A stretch of 64,000 nt of DNA from Mesorhizobium tianshanense. GTDB taxonomy: Bacteria; Pseudomonadota; Alphaproteobacteria; Rhizobiales; Rhizobiaceae. The notes beneath the pieces are model-generated. The model made no database searches. It saw only the letters and a program-made list of their open reading frames with translations, and was not told the origin of the DNA. This document shows, piece after piece, positions 17,473-26,316 of the stretch. The stretch lies in assembly GCF_007830515.1 (NCBI RefSeq), contig NZ_VLKT01000025.1:49827-113826 (forward strand), read 5' to 3'. Within the stretch, counting starts at the first letter, position 1. Every line of letters starts with the position of its first letter. Made by a program: the position numbers and the translations under genes.

Positions 17473-18114
17473 CTAGTTGGCGAAAGTGACCGAAACGGCC
17501 CTCACTCCGTTTCTAGGCACCTCGAGCCGGCTGGAAAAGCCGAATCTTTCGCCGGGCGCCAGCGGACGGCTGGATGCCGCCAGCGTGTAGCGGGTGATGC
17601 GTCCATCCTTGCCGGTGACCCGGATCTCCAGCGGCGGCAGTGGCGATGGGCCGGTGCCGTCGTTCGCGGCCTCGCCGTCGACGAACAGGGCAGGTGTCGA
17701 TCCGGACGCATCGACACGCGAGGTGACACCTGAAATGCTGAGTGCATCGCCCGTTTCCGGTGCAGCGAGAAGAAACGGCGCCTGGCGCACCAGCGCATGC
17801 CCGCCCGAAACCCAGAAGGCTGCAAAGGCGGCACCGAGGCCGGCGATCCAGAAGGCCGGCCCGCCGCGCGATGCTCGCGGCCGTTCCATCGTGGCTTCGG
17901 GTTTGCGCAGCATGTCCATGCCTTCGATCGATGGCGTGGCGATCACGCGCGAAAGCGGCGGTGAAGGGTCGATGCCGGCGGTGAAGCGCGGCAGCACCTG
18001 GTAGTCGGCATCGACAATGTCATCGGCTGGAGCACGCATGATGCGTTCCGGTGCGGCAGCCGCATCGGTCATGATTTCGCCGGAAATCGGGCGCGCGGTT
18101 CGATCCTCAGCCAT
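17473..18114 (-). CDS. Conserved membrane protein of unknown function beside ftsE
   Basis: 213 residues from ATG 18114 (199 from ATG 18072). The first ~75 residues are polar, with a DADYQVLP motif and an SPPLSRVIATPSIEGMD stretch. One membrane segment (FWIAGLGAAFAAFWVSG) follows, then about 110 residues of beta-rich sequence with GERFGFSSRLEVPRNGVRAV near the end. In other Alphaproteobacteria the gene in this position often starts with an MJ0042 zinc ribbon; no cysteine is present here, so that part is lost or this is a different gene. It is divergent from ftsE across CtrA-like sites. Confidence 0.75.
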   Translation of the reverse strand: MAEDRTARPISGEIMTDAAAAPERIMRAPADDIVDADYQVLPRFTAGIDPSPPLSRVIATPSIEGMDMLRKPEATMERPRASRGGPAFWIAGLGAAFAAFWVSGGHALVRQAPFLLAAPETGDALSISGVTSRVDASGSTPALFVDGEAANDGTGPSPLPPLEIRVTGKDGRITRYTLAASSRPLAPGERFGFSSRLEVPRNGVRAVSVTFAN

Positions 18115-18168
18115 ACGGCCCAGCACTACAGCACCTGTTCGCTCTTCGTATCTTTTGCGTAAACGGAA

Positions 18169-18176
18169 ATGGTTAA
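18169..18176. promoter_or_regulatory. CtrA-type half site
   Basis: ATGGTTAA, the reverse complement of the TTAACCAT CtrA octamer, in the divergent spacer upstream of ftsE. Confidence 0.5.
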
Positions 18177-18222
18177 CGCTTCCCCACCGGAGCCCTTGTG
18201 ACGCGCCCAAAAAACCTCGAAA

Positions 18223-18237
18223 TTAACCGCCGGTTAA
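18223..18237 (+). promoter_or_regulatory. Full CtrA box upstream of ftsE
   Basis: TTAA-N7-TTAA with correct 7-base spacing, and the second half continues as TTAACCAT. It lies 70 bp before the ftsE start codon and 109 bp from the divergent gene. CtrA is the alphaproteobacterial cell-cycle master regulator, so cell-cycle control of ftsEX is a reasonable inference. Confidence 0.65.
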
Positions 18238-18307
18238 CCATGCGGGCCGATGGTCTTTTCTCAGAGAAGGCTGGCTCGTCGCCACCGCAAGTTTCAGGTC
18301 GTCGAAC

Positions 18308-18967
18308 GTGATCCGCTTCGAAAATGTCGGCCTCCGCTATGGCATGGGTCCGGAAATCCTCCGCGACATCTCCTTGCACATACCGGAGCGCTCCTTCCAG
18401 TTCCTGAGCGGCCCTTCGGGCGCCGGCAAGACGACGCTTTTGCGGCTTTTGTTCATGTCGCTCAAACCGACGCGCGGACTGATCACCATCTTCGGCAAGG
18501 ACCGCTCGCGCATCTCGCGCACGGAACTGCCGCATCTGAGGCGTCGCATCGGCGTGGTGTTCCAGGATTTTCGCCTGCTCGACCACATGACGACCTATGA
18601 GAATGTGGCCTTGCCGCTCCGCGTGCGCGGGCGCGAGGAGGCAAGCTACCGCACCGATGTGACCGAGTTGCTGAAATGGGTCGGCCTCGGCGAGCGCATG
18701 CATGTGCTGCCGCCGGTGCTGTCGGGTGGCGAGAAACAGCGGGCCGCGATCGCCAGGGCGCTGATCGAGCAGCCCGAGATCCTGCTTGCCGACGAGCCGA
18801 CCGGCAATGTCGATCCACCGCTGGCGCGGCGCCTGTTGCGGCTGTTCATCGAGCTCAACCGGCTGGGCACCGCGGTGGTGATTGCAACGCACGACCTCGG
18901 CCTGATGGAACAGGTCGACGCACGACGCATGATCCTGGCTGGCGGAAGGCTGGACATCTATGACTGA
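18308..18967 (+). CDS. ftsE: Cell division ATP-binding protein FtsE
   Basis: ATPase of the FtsEX complex, which activates peptidoglycan hydrolases at the septum. It has 219 residues from a GTG start. Walker A GPSGAGKTT lies near residues 36-44, the signature is LSGGEKQRAAIARAL and Walker B is ILLADEPTGNVD. The C-terminal THDLGLMEQ switch histidine is present. The last codons overlap the ftsX start by 8 bp, so the two are translationally coupled. CtrA-type boxes precede it. Confidence 0.96.
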   Translation: MIRFENVGLRYGMGPEILRDISLHIPERSFQFLSGPSGAGKTTLLRLLFMSLKPTRGLITIFGKDRSRISRTELPHLRRRIGVVFQDFRLLDHMTTYENVALPLRVRGREEASYRTDVTELLKWVGLGERMHVLPPVLSGGEKQRAAIARALIEQPEILLADEPTGNVDPPLARRLLRLFIELNRLGTAVVIATHDLGLMEQVDARRMILAGGRLDIYD

Positions 18968-19949
18968 CCTTTCCGTTGACCACGTCGAAGACCAACACGC
19001 CGAGCAGGCTCGGCCGACACAGCGCGTTCAGCGCAAGATGGCGCCGATCGTGCCGGCGCACAACATCGCCGGCCGGGCGCTGGTCCTGGTCATCGCCATT
19101 ATGACGTTCCTCTCCTGTCTGACCTTCGGCGCGGTGACGCTGGTGCGCGACACCGCCTCGGTCTGGGAGAATCAGATCTCGCGCGAGGCGACGATCCAGA
19201 TCAAGCCGGTCGACGGCCTCGACATGGAGGCGGCACTTGCCCAAGCCTCGCAGATCGCCAGCGAATTTCCCGGCGTCAAGGCTACCCGGATCGTCGACCG
19301 CGACGCCACGGCGCGGCTTTTGGAGCCCTGGCTGGGTTCGGGTCTCAACATCGACGACCTCCCGGTGCCGCGTCTGGTCATCGTCACCATAGACGAGAAC
19401 AGCCCGCCCGACTTCGCCGCGATGCGCGCCGCGATCACGCCGAAACTGCCAAGCGCAGCACTTGACGACCATCGCACCTGGGTCGACCGGCTGGTGGCCA
19501 TGGCCCGCACCACGGTGACCATCGGCGTCGCCGTGCTGGCGCTGATGCTGTCGGCAACCGTGCTGACCGTAGTGTTCGCAACGCGCGGCGCCATGGCCGG
19601 CAACGGCCACATCATCGAGGTGCTGCATTTCGTCGGCGCCGAAGCGCGCTTCATCGCGCGCGAATTCCGCCAGCATTTTCTGGTCACCGGAATGAAGGGC
19701 GCGGCCGCCGGAGGTGCGGCGGCGGTGCTCGTCTTCATCGTCTTCTCATGGTGGTCGTCGCGCAACATGGCGACGCCGCAGGCCGATCAGGCGACCGCCC
19801 TGTTCGGCAATTTCGCCATCGGCTCGGCCGGCTATTTCGGCGTCGTCCTGATGGTGCTGGTCATCGGTGCGCTGACTGCGGCAACCTCCCATGTCACCGT
19901 CGTCACCTATCTCAGCGACATCGATGTCCGCCAGCCGGACGCGGGGTGA
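18960..19949 (+). CDS. ftsX: Cell division protein FtsX
   Basis: Membrane partner of FtsE, 329 residues. After a cytoplasmic tail of about 35 residues come one membrane helix (ALVLVIAIMTFLSCLTFGAV), a periplasmic domain of ~115 residues with conserved MARTTVTIG at its end, then three helices with the family sequence VLHFVGAEARFIAREFRQHF between the second and third. It lies directly after ftsE with an 8-bp overlap. Confidence 0.94.
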   Translation: MTDLSVDHVEDQHAEQARPTQRVQRKMAPIVPAHNIAGRALVLVIAIMTFLSCLTFGAVTLVRDTASVWENQISREATIQIKPVDGLDMEAALAQASQIASEFPGVKATRIVDRDATARLLEPWLGSGLNIDDLPVPRLVIVTIDENSPPDFAAMRAAITPKLPSAALDDHRTWVDRLVAMARTTVTIGVAVLALMLSATVLTVVFATRGAMAGNGHIIEVLHFVGAEARFIAREFRQHFLVTGMKGAAAGGAAAVLVFIVFSWWSSRNMATPQADQATALFGNFAIGSAGYFGVVLMVLVIGALTAATSHVTVVTYLSDIDVRQPDAG

Positions 19950-20026
19950 TCACGGATAAAGAATTAGCGTAACGTAATTTGTGCTTTTTCACCTACTAAA
20001 CGCCGTATTTCGGGGTTAACGATAAG

Positions 20027-20752
20027 ATGATGGACGCGCCCGACTCGACCGGAACGGCTGGACAGTTGCCCTTGGTGATTGCGCGTTCCCGCGAGCACAC
20101 CAGGTCCGGCCGAGTGGTCGGCGCGTTGCGCATCTCCGCTCTCTTTCTGCTCGTGCTGGCGACGTTGTTTGCCGGCGGTTTCGGCTGGTTCGCCAACACC
20201 GTCAGTCATCTCACGACGCCCGCCAATCCGGCAAAGGCCGATGCCATCATCGTGCTGACCGGCGGCCACTCGCGTCTCGACGCCGCTATGGGCCTGCTTG
20301 CGTCCGGCAAGGGCGAGCGGCTGCTGATCAGCGGTGTCCATCCTTCCGCCAGCCGCCGCCAGCTTCAGGTCGCGACCCGCGGCGACAAGAGATTGTTTTC
20401 CTGCTGCGTCGACATCGACCGCGCCGCGCTCGACACGATCGGCAATGCAGAGGAAAGCGCCAAATGGGTGGAAGACCACGCCTATGGCACCGTGATCCTC
20501 GTCACCAACAATTACCACATGCCGCGCAGCCTGCTGGAGATGGGCCGGCTGCTACGCAACGCCAAGCTCGAGCCCTACCCGGTGGTCAACAGCAATCTTG
20601 GCAATGGCGGCTGGCTGACCAAGCCCAGGGCGCTGCGCGTGCTGTTCACCGAATACAACAAATATCTGCTGGCGCTGGCGCGCGGCATCGTGCCGGTTAA
20701 GCCAACGCCAACCGGCATCGCGCTCGCAGAAATTTCGACAGCCGAAGACTGA
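20027..20752 (+). CDS. YdcF/DUF218 family protein
   Basis: 241 residues, a membrane-anchored DUF218 domain. One helix (ISALFLLVLATLFAGGFGWF) at about 33-52 precedes ADAIIVLTGGHSRLDAAMGLL, GERLLISGVHP, VEDHAYGTVILVTNNYHMPRS and a C-terminal EYNKYLLAL segment. All the conserved blocks of SanA/YdcF-like proteins are visible; members are linked to envelope integrity but the reaction is not established. Gene order ftsE-ftsX-DUF218 is common in Rhizobiales. Confidence 0.88.
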   Translation: MMDAPDSTGTAGQLPLVIARSREHTRSGRVVGALRISALFLLVLATLFAGGFGWFANTVSHLTTPANPAKADAIIVLTGGHSRLDAAMGLLASGKGERLLISGVHPSASRRQLQVATRGDKRLFSCCVDIDRAALDTIGNAEESAKWVEDHAYGTVILVTNNYHMPRSLLEMGRLLRNAKLEPYPVVNSNLGNGGWLTKPRALRVLFTEYNKYLLALARGIVPVKPTPTGIALAEISTAED

Positions 20753-20771
20753 GCAGTCCGCGCATCGTGCC

Positions 20772-21380
20772 TCATTCACGCAGGCGCGCGATCTCCTGTT
20801 CGAGCCATTCGATGCGCTTGTCTCGCTCGGCCAGCGCCGCCGCCACGTCGACCGCTTCGAAGCGCTGTGGAATGTGCTGCGGGCAATTGGAATCCCAGGC
20901 CGAAACCGTGAACAGGATGATTTGCTCCGGGCGCGCCTTGTAGCCTTCCGGCATCAGCTTCGCCATCAGTTCGGCATCGTCCTCGACGACACGCGCGCGG
21001 CCCCAGATCTTGATTCGCTGCCGGTGGGCATAGTCGATCAGGAACAGGAAAGCGCGGGGGTTGTCATCGAGATTGCCCTGAGTGATGAACTGCCTGTTGC
21101 CGGAGAAATCCGTGAAGCCGATCGTCCGATCGTCGAGCACCTTGAGAAAGCCGGCCGGCCCTCCGCGATGCTGGATGTAGGGCTGGCCGTCACCATTGGC
21201 CGTCGACAGGAAGACGCTGGTCTGCGCCTCGATGAAGGCAGCGAGATCGGGGGTGATATCAGCTTGCCAGCCGCCACGCGCCTCGACCCGGGCATAGGCC
21301 TCGCGTGAGCCTTTGCGGGCCTGGATCGCCTTGACGGTTGGGGTAAAGGCGACATCGCTGGTGAAGGCGTGGGCGTTCAT
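20772..21380 (-). CDS. Pyridoxamine 5'-phosphate oxidase-family protein
   Basis: 202 residues with the split beta-barrel FMN-binding fold: IEAQTSVFLSTANGDGQPYIQHRGGPAGF near residues 48-76, then TIGFTDFSGNRQF, and RAFLFLIDYAHRQRIKIWGRARV. The C-terminal ~30 residues are a charged helix (DKRIEWLEQEIARL). It is probably a flavin- or F420-type oxidoreductase rather than PdxH itself. The start at 21380 is chosen because the next upstream codons run into the divergent spacer. Paired divergently with a LysR gene. Confidence 0.85.
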   Translation of the reverse strand: MNAHAFTSDVAFTPTVKAIQARKGSREAYARVEARGGWQADITPDLAAFIEAQTSVFLSTANGDGQPYIQHRGGPAGFLKVLDDRTIGFTDFSGNRQFITQGNLDDNPRAFLFLIDYAHRQRIKIWGRARVVEDDAELMAKLMPEGYKARPEQIILFTVSAWDSNCPQHIPQRFEAVDVAAALAERDKRIEWLEQEIARLRE

Positions 21381-21435
21381 GAAAGCCTCCCTTGAGGGCA
21401 GAGCAGCGGGATACTGTCCATTAGAATATGACCTT

Positions 21436-21456
21436 CCATCTTCCGGATGTAGATGG
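21436..21456. promoter_or_regulatory. Inverted repeat between oxidase and LysR genes, candidate LysR site
   Basis: CCATCT-N9-AGATGG lies in the 114-bp divergent spacer. Dyads of this size with an inner spacer are typical LysR-family recognition sites. Confidence 0.4.
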
Positions 21457-21494
21457 CATGCTTGCAATCTCTCCTTCCATTTTCCGGGAGAAGC

Positions 21495-22406
21495 ATGGAT
21501 CGCCTCGAAGCCATGTCGCTTTTCGTCGCCGCAGTGGAGGCCGGCAGCCTTTCGGCCGCCGGACGCCGTTTCGGCATTCCGCTTGCAACGGTCAGCCGCA
21601 AGGTCTCCGACCTGGAGCGGCATCTGAAGACGCGTCTCCTGAACCGCTCGACGCGGCAGCTGACGCTGACCGACGCCGGTCACGCCTACCTCGCTGCCTG
21701 TCATCGCATTCTCGACGAGGTCGGCGAGGCCGAGCGGACCGCCGCCGGCGAATACAGCGCCCCGACAGGCGAACTGATCATCACCGCACCGATCGTCTTT
21801 GGCCGCCTGCACGTGCTGCCGGTCGTCACCGGCTTCCTCGCGGCTTACCCCGACGTAGCCATCCGCCTGATGCTGGCGGACCGGATAACCCAGTTGACCG
21901 AGGAGCACATCGATCTCGCCGTCCGAATAGGCGAGCTTCCCGACTCGAGCCTGGTGGCCACCCGCATCGGTTCGATCCGGCGCGTTGTTTGCGCAAGCCC
22001 GGCCTATCTGGCCGAGAACGGTACGCCGGAGACTCCGAAAGACCTCGCAGCACGCAGCTGCATCACCTTCGAGGGGCTCACCGCTCCCGCCGCATGGACT
22101 TTTGCCACCGGCAAGACCGACTTCACTGTTCCGATCCGCTCACGGCTTCGGGTCAACACCGCGGAAGCGGCGGTCGATGCCGCGGTTGCCGGTGTCGGGA
22201 TGACGAGGGTGCTTTCCTACCAGATCACGGCTGCGGTGCGGTCGGGCACACTCCGCACCGTGCTGGAGGCATTCGAGCCGCAGCCATGGCCGGTCAGCCT
22301 CGTGCATGCCGGCCAGGGCCTGCTGCCGGTGAAACTGCGTGCGTTCCTCGATTTCGCCGCCCCACGCCTGAAGAAGCGGCTGGTGCAAGCGACGTGGCAG
22401 GCCTGA
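21495..22406 (+). CDS. LysR-family transcriptional regulator
   Basis: 303 residues. N-terminal helix-turn-helix LSAAGRRFGIPLATVSRKVS at about residues 18-37 after MSLFVAAVEAGS, then the effector domain starting GELIITAPIVFGRLHVLPVV. The KVSDLERHLKTRLLNRSTRQ stretch is typical of the DsdC/AaeR-like subgroup that controls oxidoreductases and efflux. Start at 21495 gives the standard N-terminus, with GGGAG upstream. Divergent from the flavin-type oxidase gene, its probable target. Confidence 0.9.
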   Translation: MDRLEAMSLFVAAVEAGSLSAAGRRFGIPLATVSRKVSDLERHLKTRLLNRSTRQLTLTDAGHAYLAACHRILDEVGEAERTAAGEYSAPTGELIITAPIVFGRLHVLPVVTGFLAAYPDVAIRLMLADRITQLTEEHIDLAVRIGELPDSSLVATRIGSIRRVVCASPAYLAENGTPETPKDLAARSCITFEGLTAPAAWTFATGKTDFTVPIRSRLRVNTAEAAVDAAVAGVGMTRVLSYQITAAVRSGTLRTVLEAFEPQPWPVSLVHAGQGLLPVKLRAFLDFAAPRLKKRLVQATWQA

Positions 22407-22510
22407 CGAACCGGGTAGCGGGTTCATCAAGTCGGATCGATCTCGAGCCGTTTCCTTTTTGCCCGCGCTTGGTGTAACCAACGCACACCTCCTCACCGGG
22501 CTCTTCCTGC

Positions 22511-23305
22511 ATGCTTTATGTCCGCTCGCTGGCGTTCAACTTCGTCTTCTACGTCAATCTGATCGTCCAGATGATCCTCTGGACCCCGTACTATTTCATG
22601 TCGCCGCGCCACCGGGCCTGGTTCGTGCCGAAATTCTGGTCGCGCACCTGCATGTGGCTCTACGACAAGATCGCCGGCACCAGGAGCGAGATCACCGGCC
22701 AGGAAAACCTGCCCGAGGGTTCCTTCATCCTGGCGCCGAAGCACCAGTCCTTCTGGGATGCGATCGCCTTTTTCCCCTTCCTGCAGGATCCGCTCTACAT
22801 CCTGAAGCGGGAACTGACCTGGATCCCGTTCTTCGGCTGGTACATCCTGAAGATGCGGATGATCCCGGTCGACCGCGGCAGCCGCTCGAAGGCGCTGAAA
22901 GCGGTGGTCGTCGCGACCAGGCAGGAGCTGGCGCGCAATCCCCGCCAGCTGATCATCTATCCCGAGGGCACGCGCCGGGCGCCGGGCGACGAGCCGGCCT
23001 ATAAATACGGCATCGTCGAGATCTATGCGCAGCTTGGCGTCCCGGTGGTGCCGGTCGCCCATGTCGCGGGCCTCTACTGGCCACGCCGGAAATTCCTGCG
23101 CTATCCCGGCACGATCAAGGCCCGCTTCCTGCCGGCGATCCCGCCGGGCCTCGGCAAGGAGGAATTCATGGAACGGCTGATCGGCGAGACGGAAGCCGCC
23201 TGCGACCAGTTGCTCGTGGAGGCGTCCCGTGCGCCGAACCCGCCGCCCATGCCGCCGACGGCGGTGAGGCGGCTGAGGGAGCTGGCCTCCGATACCCCGG
23301 CCTGA
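22511..23305 (+). CDS. plsC: 1-acyl-sn-glycerol-3-phosphate acyltransferase
   Basis: Transfers a second acyl chain in phosphatidic acid synthesis at the inner membrane. It has 264 residues. A hydrophobic N-terminal segment (about 5-30) is followed by the catalytic HX4D motif in KHQSFWDAIAFF near residue 78, the FFGWYILKMRMIPVDRGS block near 112-128 and YPEGTRRAPG near 157. The C-terminal tail carries a PNPPPMPPTAVRRL stretch. It is separated from the ydcF gene by an oxidase/LysR pair. Confidence 0.92.
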   Translation: MLYVRSLAFNFVFYVNLIVQMILWTPYYFMSPRHRAWFVPKFWSRTCMWLYDKIAGTRSEITGQENLPEGSFILAPKHQSFWDAIAFFPFLQDPLYILKRELTWIPFFGWYILKMRMIPVDRGSRSKALKAVVVATRQELARNPRQLIIYPEGTRRAPGDEPAYKYGIVEIYAQLGVPVVPVAHVAGLYWPRRKFLRYPGTIKARFLPAIPPGLGKEEFMERLIGETEAACDQLLVEASRAPNPPPMPPTAVRRLRELASDTPA

Positions 23306-23328
23306 ACCACTTGCCTGATCGACAGGTC

Positions 23329-23946
23329 CTACGGGACCACGGCCAGCGCGGTGGCCAAAACAAGTATCGCCGCGAACGTCAGATTGATGATTCGCGAGGC
23401 CCGCGGCTTGCGCAGGAGGCGCGCAAACGCTGCCCCAGCGAGAAGCCACAGAGCATGGATGGCGACGATCATCACGGCAAGGACCGCCAGCTTGAGCCCT
23501 GCGTCGAGCTCACCGGCGGACGACGTGCCGGCGAATACGGCGGCAATCGCCACATAGGCTTTTGGGTTCGCCACGGCCAAAAGAAACCCGCCCAGGAACG
23601 TAGGAAGCACTGTCCCGCTGGTGCGCGCTGCCGGAGGCGGAGCCGTTGCAACCTTGAAGGCAAGATAGAGGATGTAGGCGGCGGATACCACAACCAGGAG
23701 CGGTGTGAGCTTCGGCACGGAAGCAAGCATAGCCGTGATGCCCGTGGCCACGACAAGAAGCACGGCGACCGTGCCAAGAACGATGCCCGAGGCGTAGCGG
23801 AGCGAATCGCGCAGACCAAAGGCGGCGCCAACGGCGGTGACGCTTATCGTAGCCGGCCCCGGACTGCCCATGACGACCGCCGATGCCAGGATGAGCGCCA
23901 GCAATTGCTGCCATAGTTCCGGATGGGAAAAGACCTGTTCGGCCAT
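23329..23946 (-). CDS. LysE/RhtB-family amino-acid exporter
   Basis: 205 residues, six hydrophobic segments. The family signature SPGPATISVTAVGAAFGLRD lies near residues 28-47, followed by GIVLGTVAVLLVVATGI. The central GGFLLAVANPKAYVAIAAVF is the second conserved block. The substrate is not predictable; related RhtB proteins export threonine or homoserine. It is the first of four accessory genes between plsC and the chaC-like gene. Confidence 0.88.
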   Translation of the reverse strand: MAEQVFSHPELWQQLLALILASAVVMGSPGPATISVTAVGAAFGLRDSLRYASGIVLGTVAVLLVVATGITAMLASVPKLTPLLVVVSAAYILYLAFKVATAPPPAARTSGTVLPTFLGGFLLAVANPKAYVAIAAVFAGTSSAGELDAGLKLAVLAVMIVAIHALWLLAGAAFARLLRKPRASRIINLTFAAILVLATALAVVP

Positions 23947-24083
23947 CTGTATACCAGTATCCCGACGCGATGCGACCGATGGTATGGCAGGCCAGAGCGG
24001 GGCGTCTTGAACGATCGTGCGCGGGCATTCGGCGCGGGCCGCGCGCGATCCTTGGCTGCTGTTTGAGCAAGCCGCCGCCGCTT

Positions 24084-25031
24084 CTACGCACTCGCGCTGT
24101 CGAGCTCGGCGATGTCGTCCGCACTGAGCTTCAGCGATGCGGCACGGACGAGGCTGTCGACCTGGTCCAGCGTCGTGGCGCTGGCGATCGGCGCCGTGAC
24201 GCCGGGCCGCGCGATCACCCAGGCGAGCGCCACTTCCGCCTGCTTGGCCGAGTGACGCGCCGACACGGCGTCGAGTGCTGCCAGGATGCGCATGCCGCGC
24301 GCATTGAGGTAGTCCTTCGCGTCGTCGCCACGCGCGCTTTTGCCGAGATCGGCATCGCTGCGGTACTTGCCGCTCAAGAACCCCTTGGCGAGGCTGAAAT
24401 AAGTGATGACTCCGATATCCTCGGCCATGCACAGATCGCGGAGCGGCCCATCGAAGGAGGCGCGATCGTAGAGATTGTACTCCGGCTGCAGCACCGCGTA
24501 GCGCGGCAGGCCGCGCAGGCTTGCCACGTCGAGCGCGGCGCGAAGCTGGCCGGCATCGAGATTGGAGGCGCCGACGTGGCGGATCTTGCCCTTGGCGAGC
24601 AGCGTCTGGTAGGCGCCAAGCGTTTCCTCGTAGGGGGTGGTCGGGTCCGGCCAGTGCGACAGATAGAGATCGACGACGTCGGTCTGCAGCCGCCTCAGCG
24701 ACGCATCGATGGCCTTTTCGATATAGGCGGCGGAGAGGTCTTTCCTGCCCTGCCCCATATCCGACCCGACCTTGGTGATAACCACGACTTCGTCGCGGTT
24801 GCCACGGCTCTTCATCCATTTGCCGATGATGGTTTCGGATTCGCCGCCCTTGTTGCCGGGCGCCCAGCGCGAATAGGAGTCGGCGGTGTCGATGGCGTTG
24901 AGGCCCGCGCCGACGAACCGGTCGAGCAGGTCGAAAGAGGTTTTCTCGTCGGCGGTCCAGCCGAAGACGTTGCCACCCAGGACCAGCGGCGCGATGGACA
25001 GGTCGGTTTGACCGAGACGACGTTTCTGCAA
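24084..25031 (-). CDS. Aldo/keto reductase
   Basis: 315-residue NADPH-dependent TIM-barrel reductase of the YajO/AKR group. The catalytic tetrad is visible: the aspartate and tyrosine of AIDTADSYSRWAPG near residues 52-57, the lysine of VVVITKVGSD near 85 and the histidine of LYLSHWPDP near 125. VGASNLDAGQL and WVIARPGVTAPIASAT are conserved cofactor-binding stretches. The physiological substrate is unknown. Its C-terminus is rich in alanine and serine. Confidence 0.9.
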   Translation of the reverse strand: MQKRRLGQTDLSIAPLVLGGNVFGWTADEKTSFDLLDRFVGAGLNAIDTADSYSRWAPGNKGGESETIIGKWMKSRGNRDEVVVITKVGSDMGQGRKDLSAAYIEKAIDASLRRLQTDVVDLYLSHWPDPTTPYEETLGAYQTLLAKGKIRHVGASNLDAGQLRAALDVASLRGLPRYAVLQPEYNLYDRASFDGPLRDLCMAEDIGVITYFSLAKGFLSGKYRSDADLGKSARGDDAKDYLNARGMRILAALDAVSARHSAKQAEVALAWVIARPGVTAPIASATTLDQVDSLVRAASLKLSADDIAELDSASA

Positions 25032-25182
25032 GACTGATCTCCGTGGTGCTGGGAACGATCGGGCGAAAGCCCTCGCCTAACCTAGGTCTCACCGCGCCGA
25101 GGTCAAAGGCCTGGCCGTCCTTTCCGACGGACCAGTGCTTCACAAGGCCGCGACTCGCCACGCTCCGCGTTCCAGCCGATGT

Positions 25183-26148
25183 CTACTGGCTCTGGCGCCG
25201 ATATTCGCCAGGCGGCAGCCCGACCACGCGGTTAAAAAGCCGGCTGAACGAGGCTGTATCCCGGTAGCCGACCTGGTAACATATTTCCGAAATACCAAGC
25301 TTGGTGCTTTCAAGAAGCGTCTTCGCGGCCTCGAGGCGTCGGTCTTGAATCCATCGGCCGGGAGTGGTGTGCAATTCATCGGAAAACCGGCGCGCAAGCG
25401 TTCGCGGCGACAGGCCGAGCTGCGCTCCAAGGAAGGCAAGGTCAAGCGCTCCGAGCTGTTTGGACAGGGCTTCGAGCCGGTCGCGGAACGGCTCTTGCGA
25501 AGGCAGCAGATCGGTGAGCGGGAACTCGTAGGGGGTCTGGATCTGACGCGACGGCGGCAGCACCAGCAATTTGCGAACCAGGCGCTCCTCCCTGGCGAAG
25601 CCCAGGTCCCTGAGAAGCGCCTTGCCGAGCTCCAGGCCTGAAAAACCGCCCCCGCAAGTGTAGATCCGTCCGTCGCCGATCAGCACACGTGAAGCGTCCC
25701 AACGCACCTTCGGAAAGCGGCGCTGGGCATCGGCCTTCAGCCACCAGGAGATCGTCGCGCGCTTTTGGTCGAGAAGACCGGCGTCCGCCAGGAAGTAACC
25801 GGCCCCACAATGCGCGGCGATGATGGCGCCGTCGCGCTGCGCGCTTGCGATAAGCGGCGCGGCATGGCGGCTCTCTTCCTCCAACGCCGCAACAAGCTCC
25901 GGGATTTGCATACCCGGCATGGCCAGCAGGACCAGCAGGTCCATGCGCTGCGAGGGTTCGCGTCTGGTGTGAAAGGAAATTCCAGGCGTCGTCGTGGCGT
26001 CGGCCTGCCGTGCCACGAATTCGAAGGAAATCGCCGGCGCGCCGCGAATGGTGTTCACCAGCTCGAACATTTCGACAAGTGTCGCGGCGACGGCCGAATA
26101 GAAGGTCGACGGCAGCCAGATCACGGCGTGGACGGGACGATTGTCCAA
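25183..26148 (-). CDS. GlxA-family AraC-type transcriptional regulator
   Basis: 321 residues: an N-terminal DJ-1/PfpI-like domain (about 5-190, with IIAAHCGAGYFLADAGLLD where the nucleophile cysteine sits) and a C-terminal AraC double helix-turn-helix (about 225-320) with LGLSPRTLARRFSDELHTTP and KLGISEICYQVGYRDTASFS. It is divergent from a quinone-reductase-like gene across 168 bp, so that gene is a plausible target. Confidence 0.9.
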   Translation of the reverse strand: MDNRPVHAVIWLPSTFYSAVAATLVEMFELVNTIRGAPAISFEFVARQADATTTPGISFHTRREPSQRMDLLVLLAMPGMQIPELVAALEEESRHAAPLIASAQRDGAIIAAHCGAGYFLADAGLLDQKRATISWWLKADAQRRFPKVRWDASRVLIGDGRIYTCGGGFSGLELGKALLRDLGFAREERLVRKLLVLPPSRQIQTPYEFPLTDLLPSQEPFRDRLEALSKQLGALDLAFLGAQLGLSPRTLARRFSDELHTTPGRWIQDRRLEAAKTLLESTKLGISEICYQVGYRDTASFSRLFNRVVGLPPGEYRRQSQ

Positions 26149-26186
26149 GATGCCTCCTTTGAACAGCTATGGCAAGTTTAGCATAT

Positions 26187-26200
26187 AGATTGTCAAATCT
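26187..26200. promoter_or_regulatory. Short dyad between GlxA-type regulator and MDR gene
   Basis: AGATT-GTCA-AATCT, an AT-rich inverted repeat 39 bp upstream of the regulator start. It could be an autoregulatory site; short dyads also occur by chance. Confidence 0.3.
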
Positions 26201-26316
26201 GCCAATTCCGATTGTTGCTGGCGACCTTAGGTTCCACGGCACCGATGCAAGCACCGGTGCTGCAATCTGGTGACGTCCAGGCTGCTTGCCCGGATCGCCC
26301 GTTACTGGAGACCGCC

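Noticed and set aside
23329..25161. A single frame covering both the LysE and aldo/keto reductase genes
   Set aside because: The reductase lies in another frame; the LysE start at 23946 gives the whole family protein.
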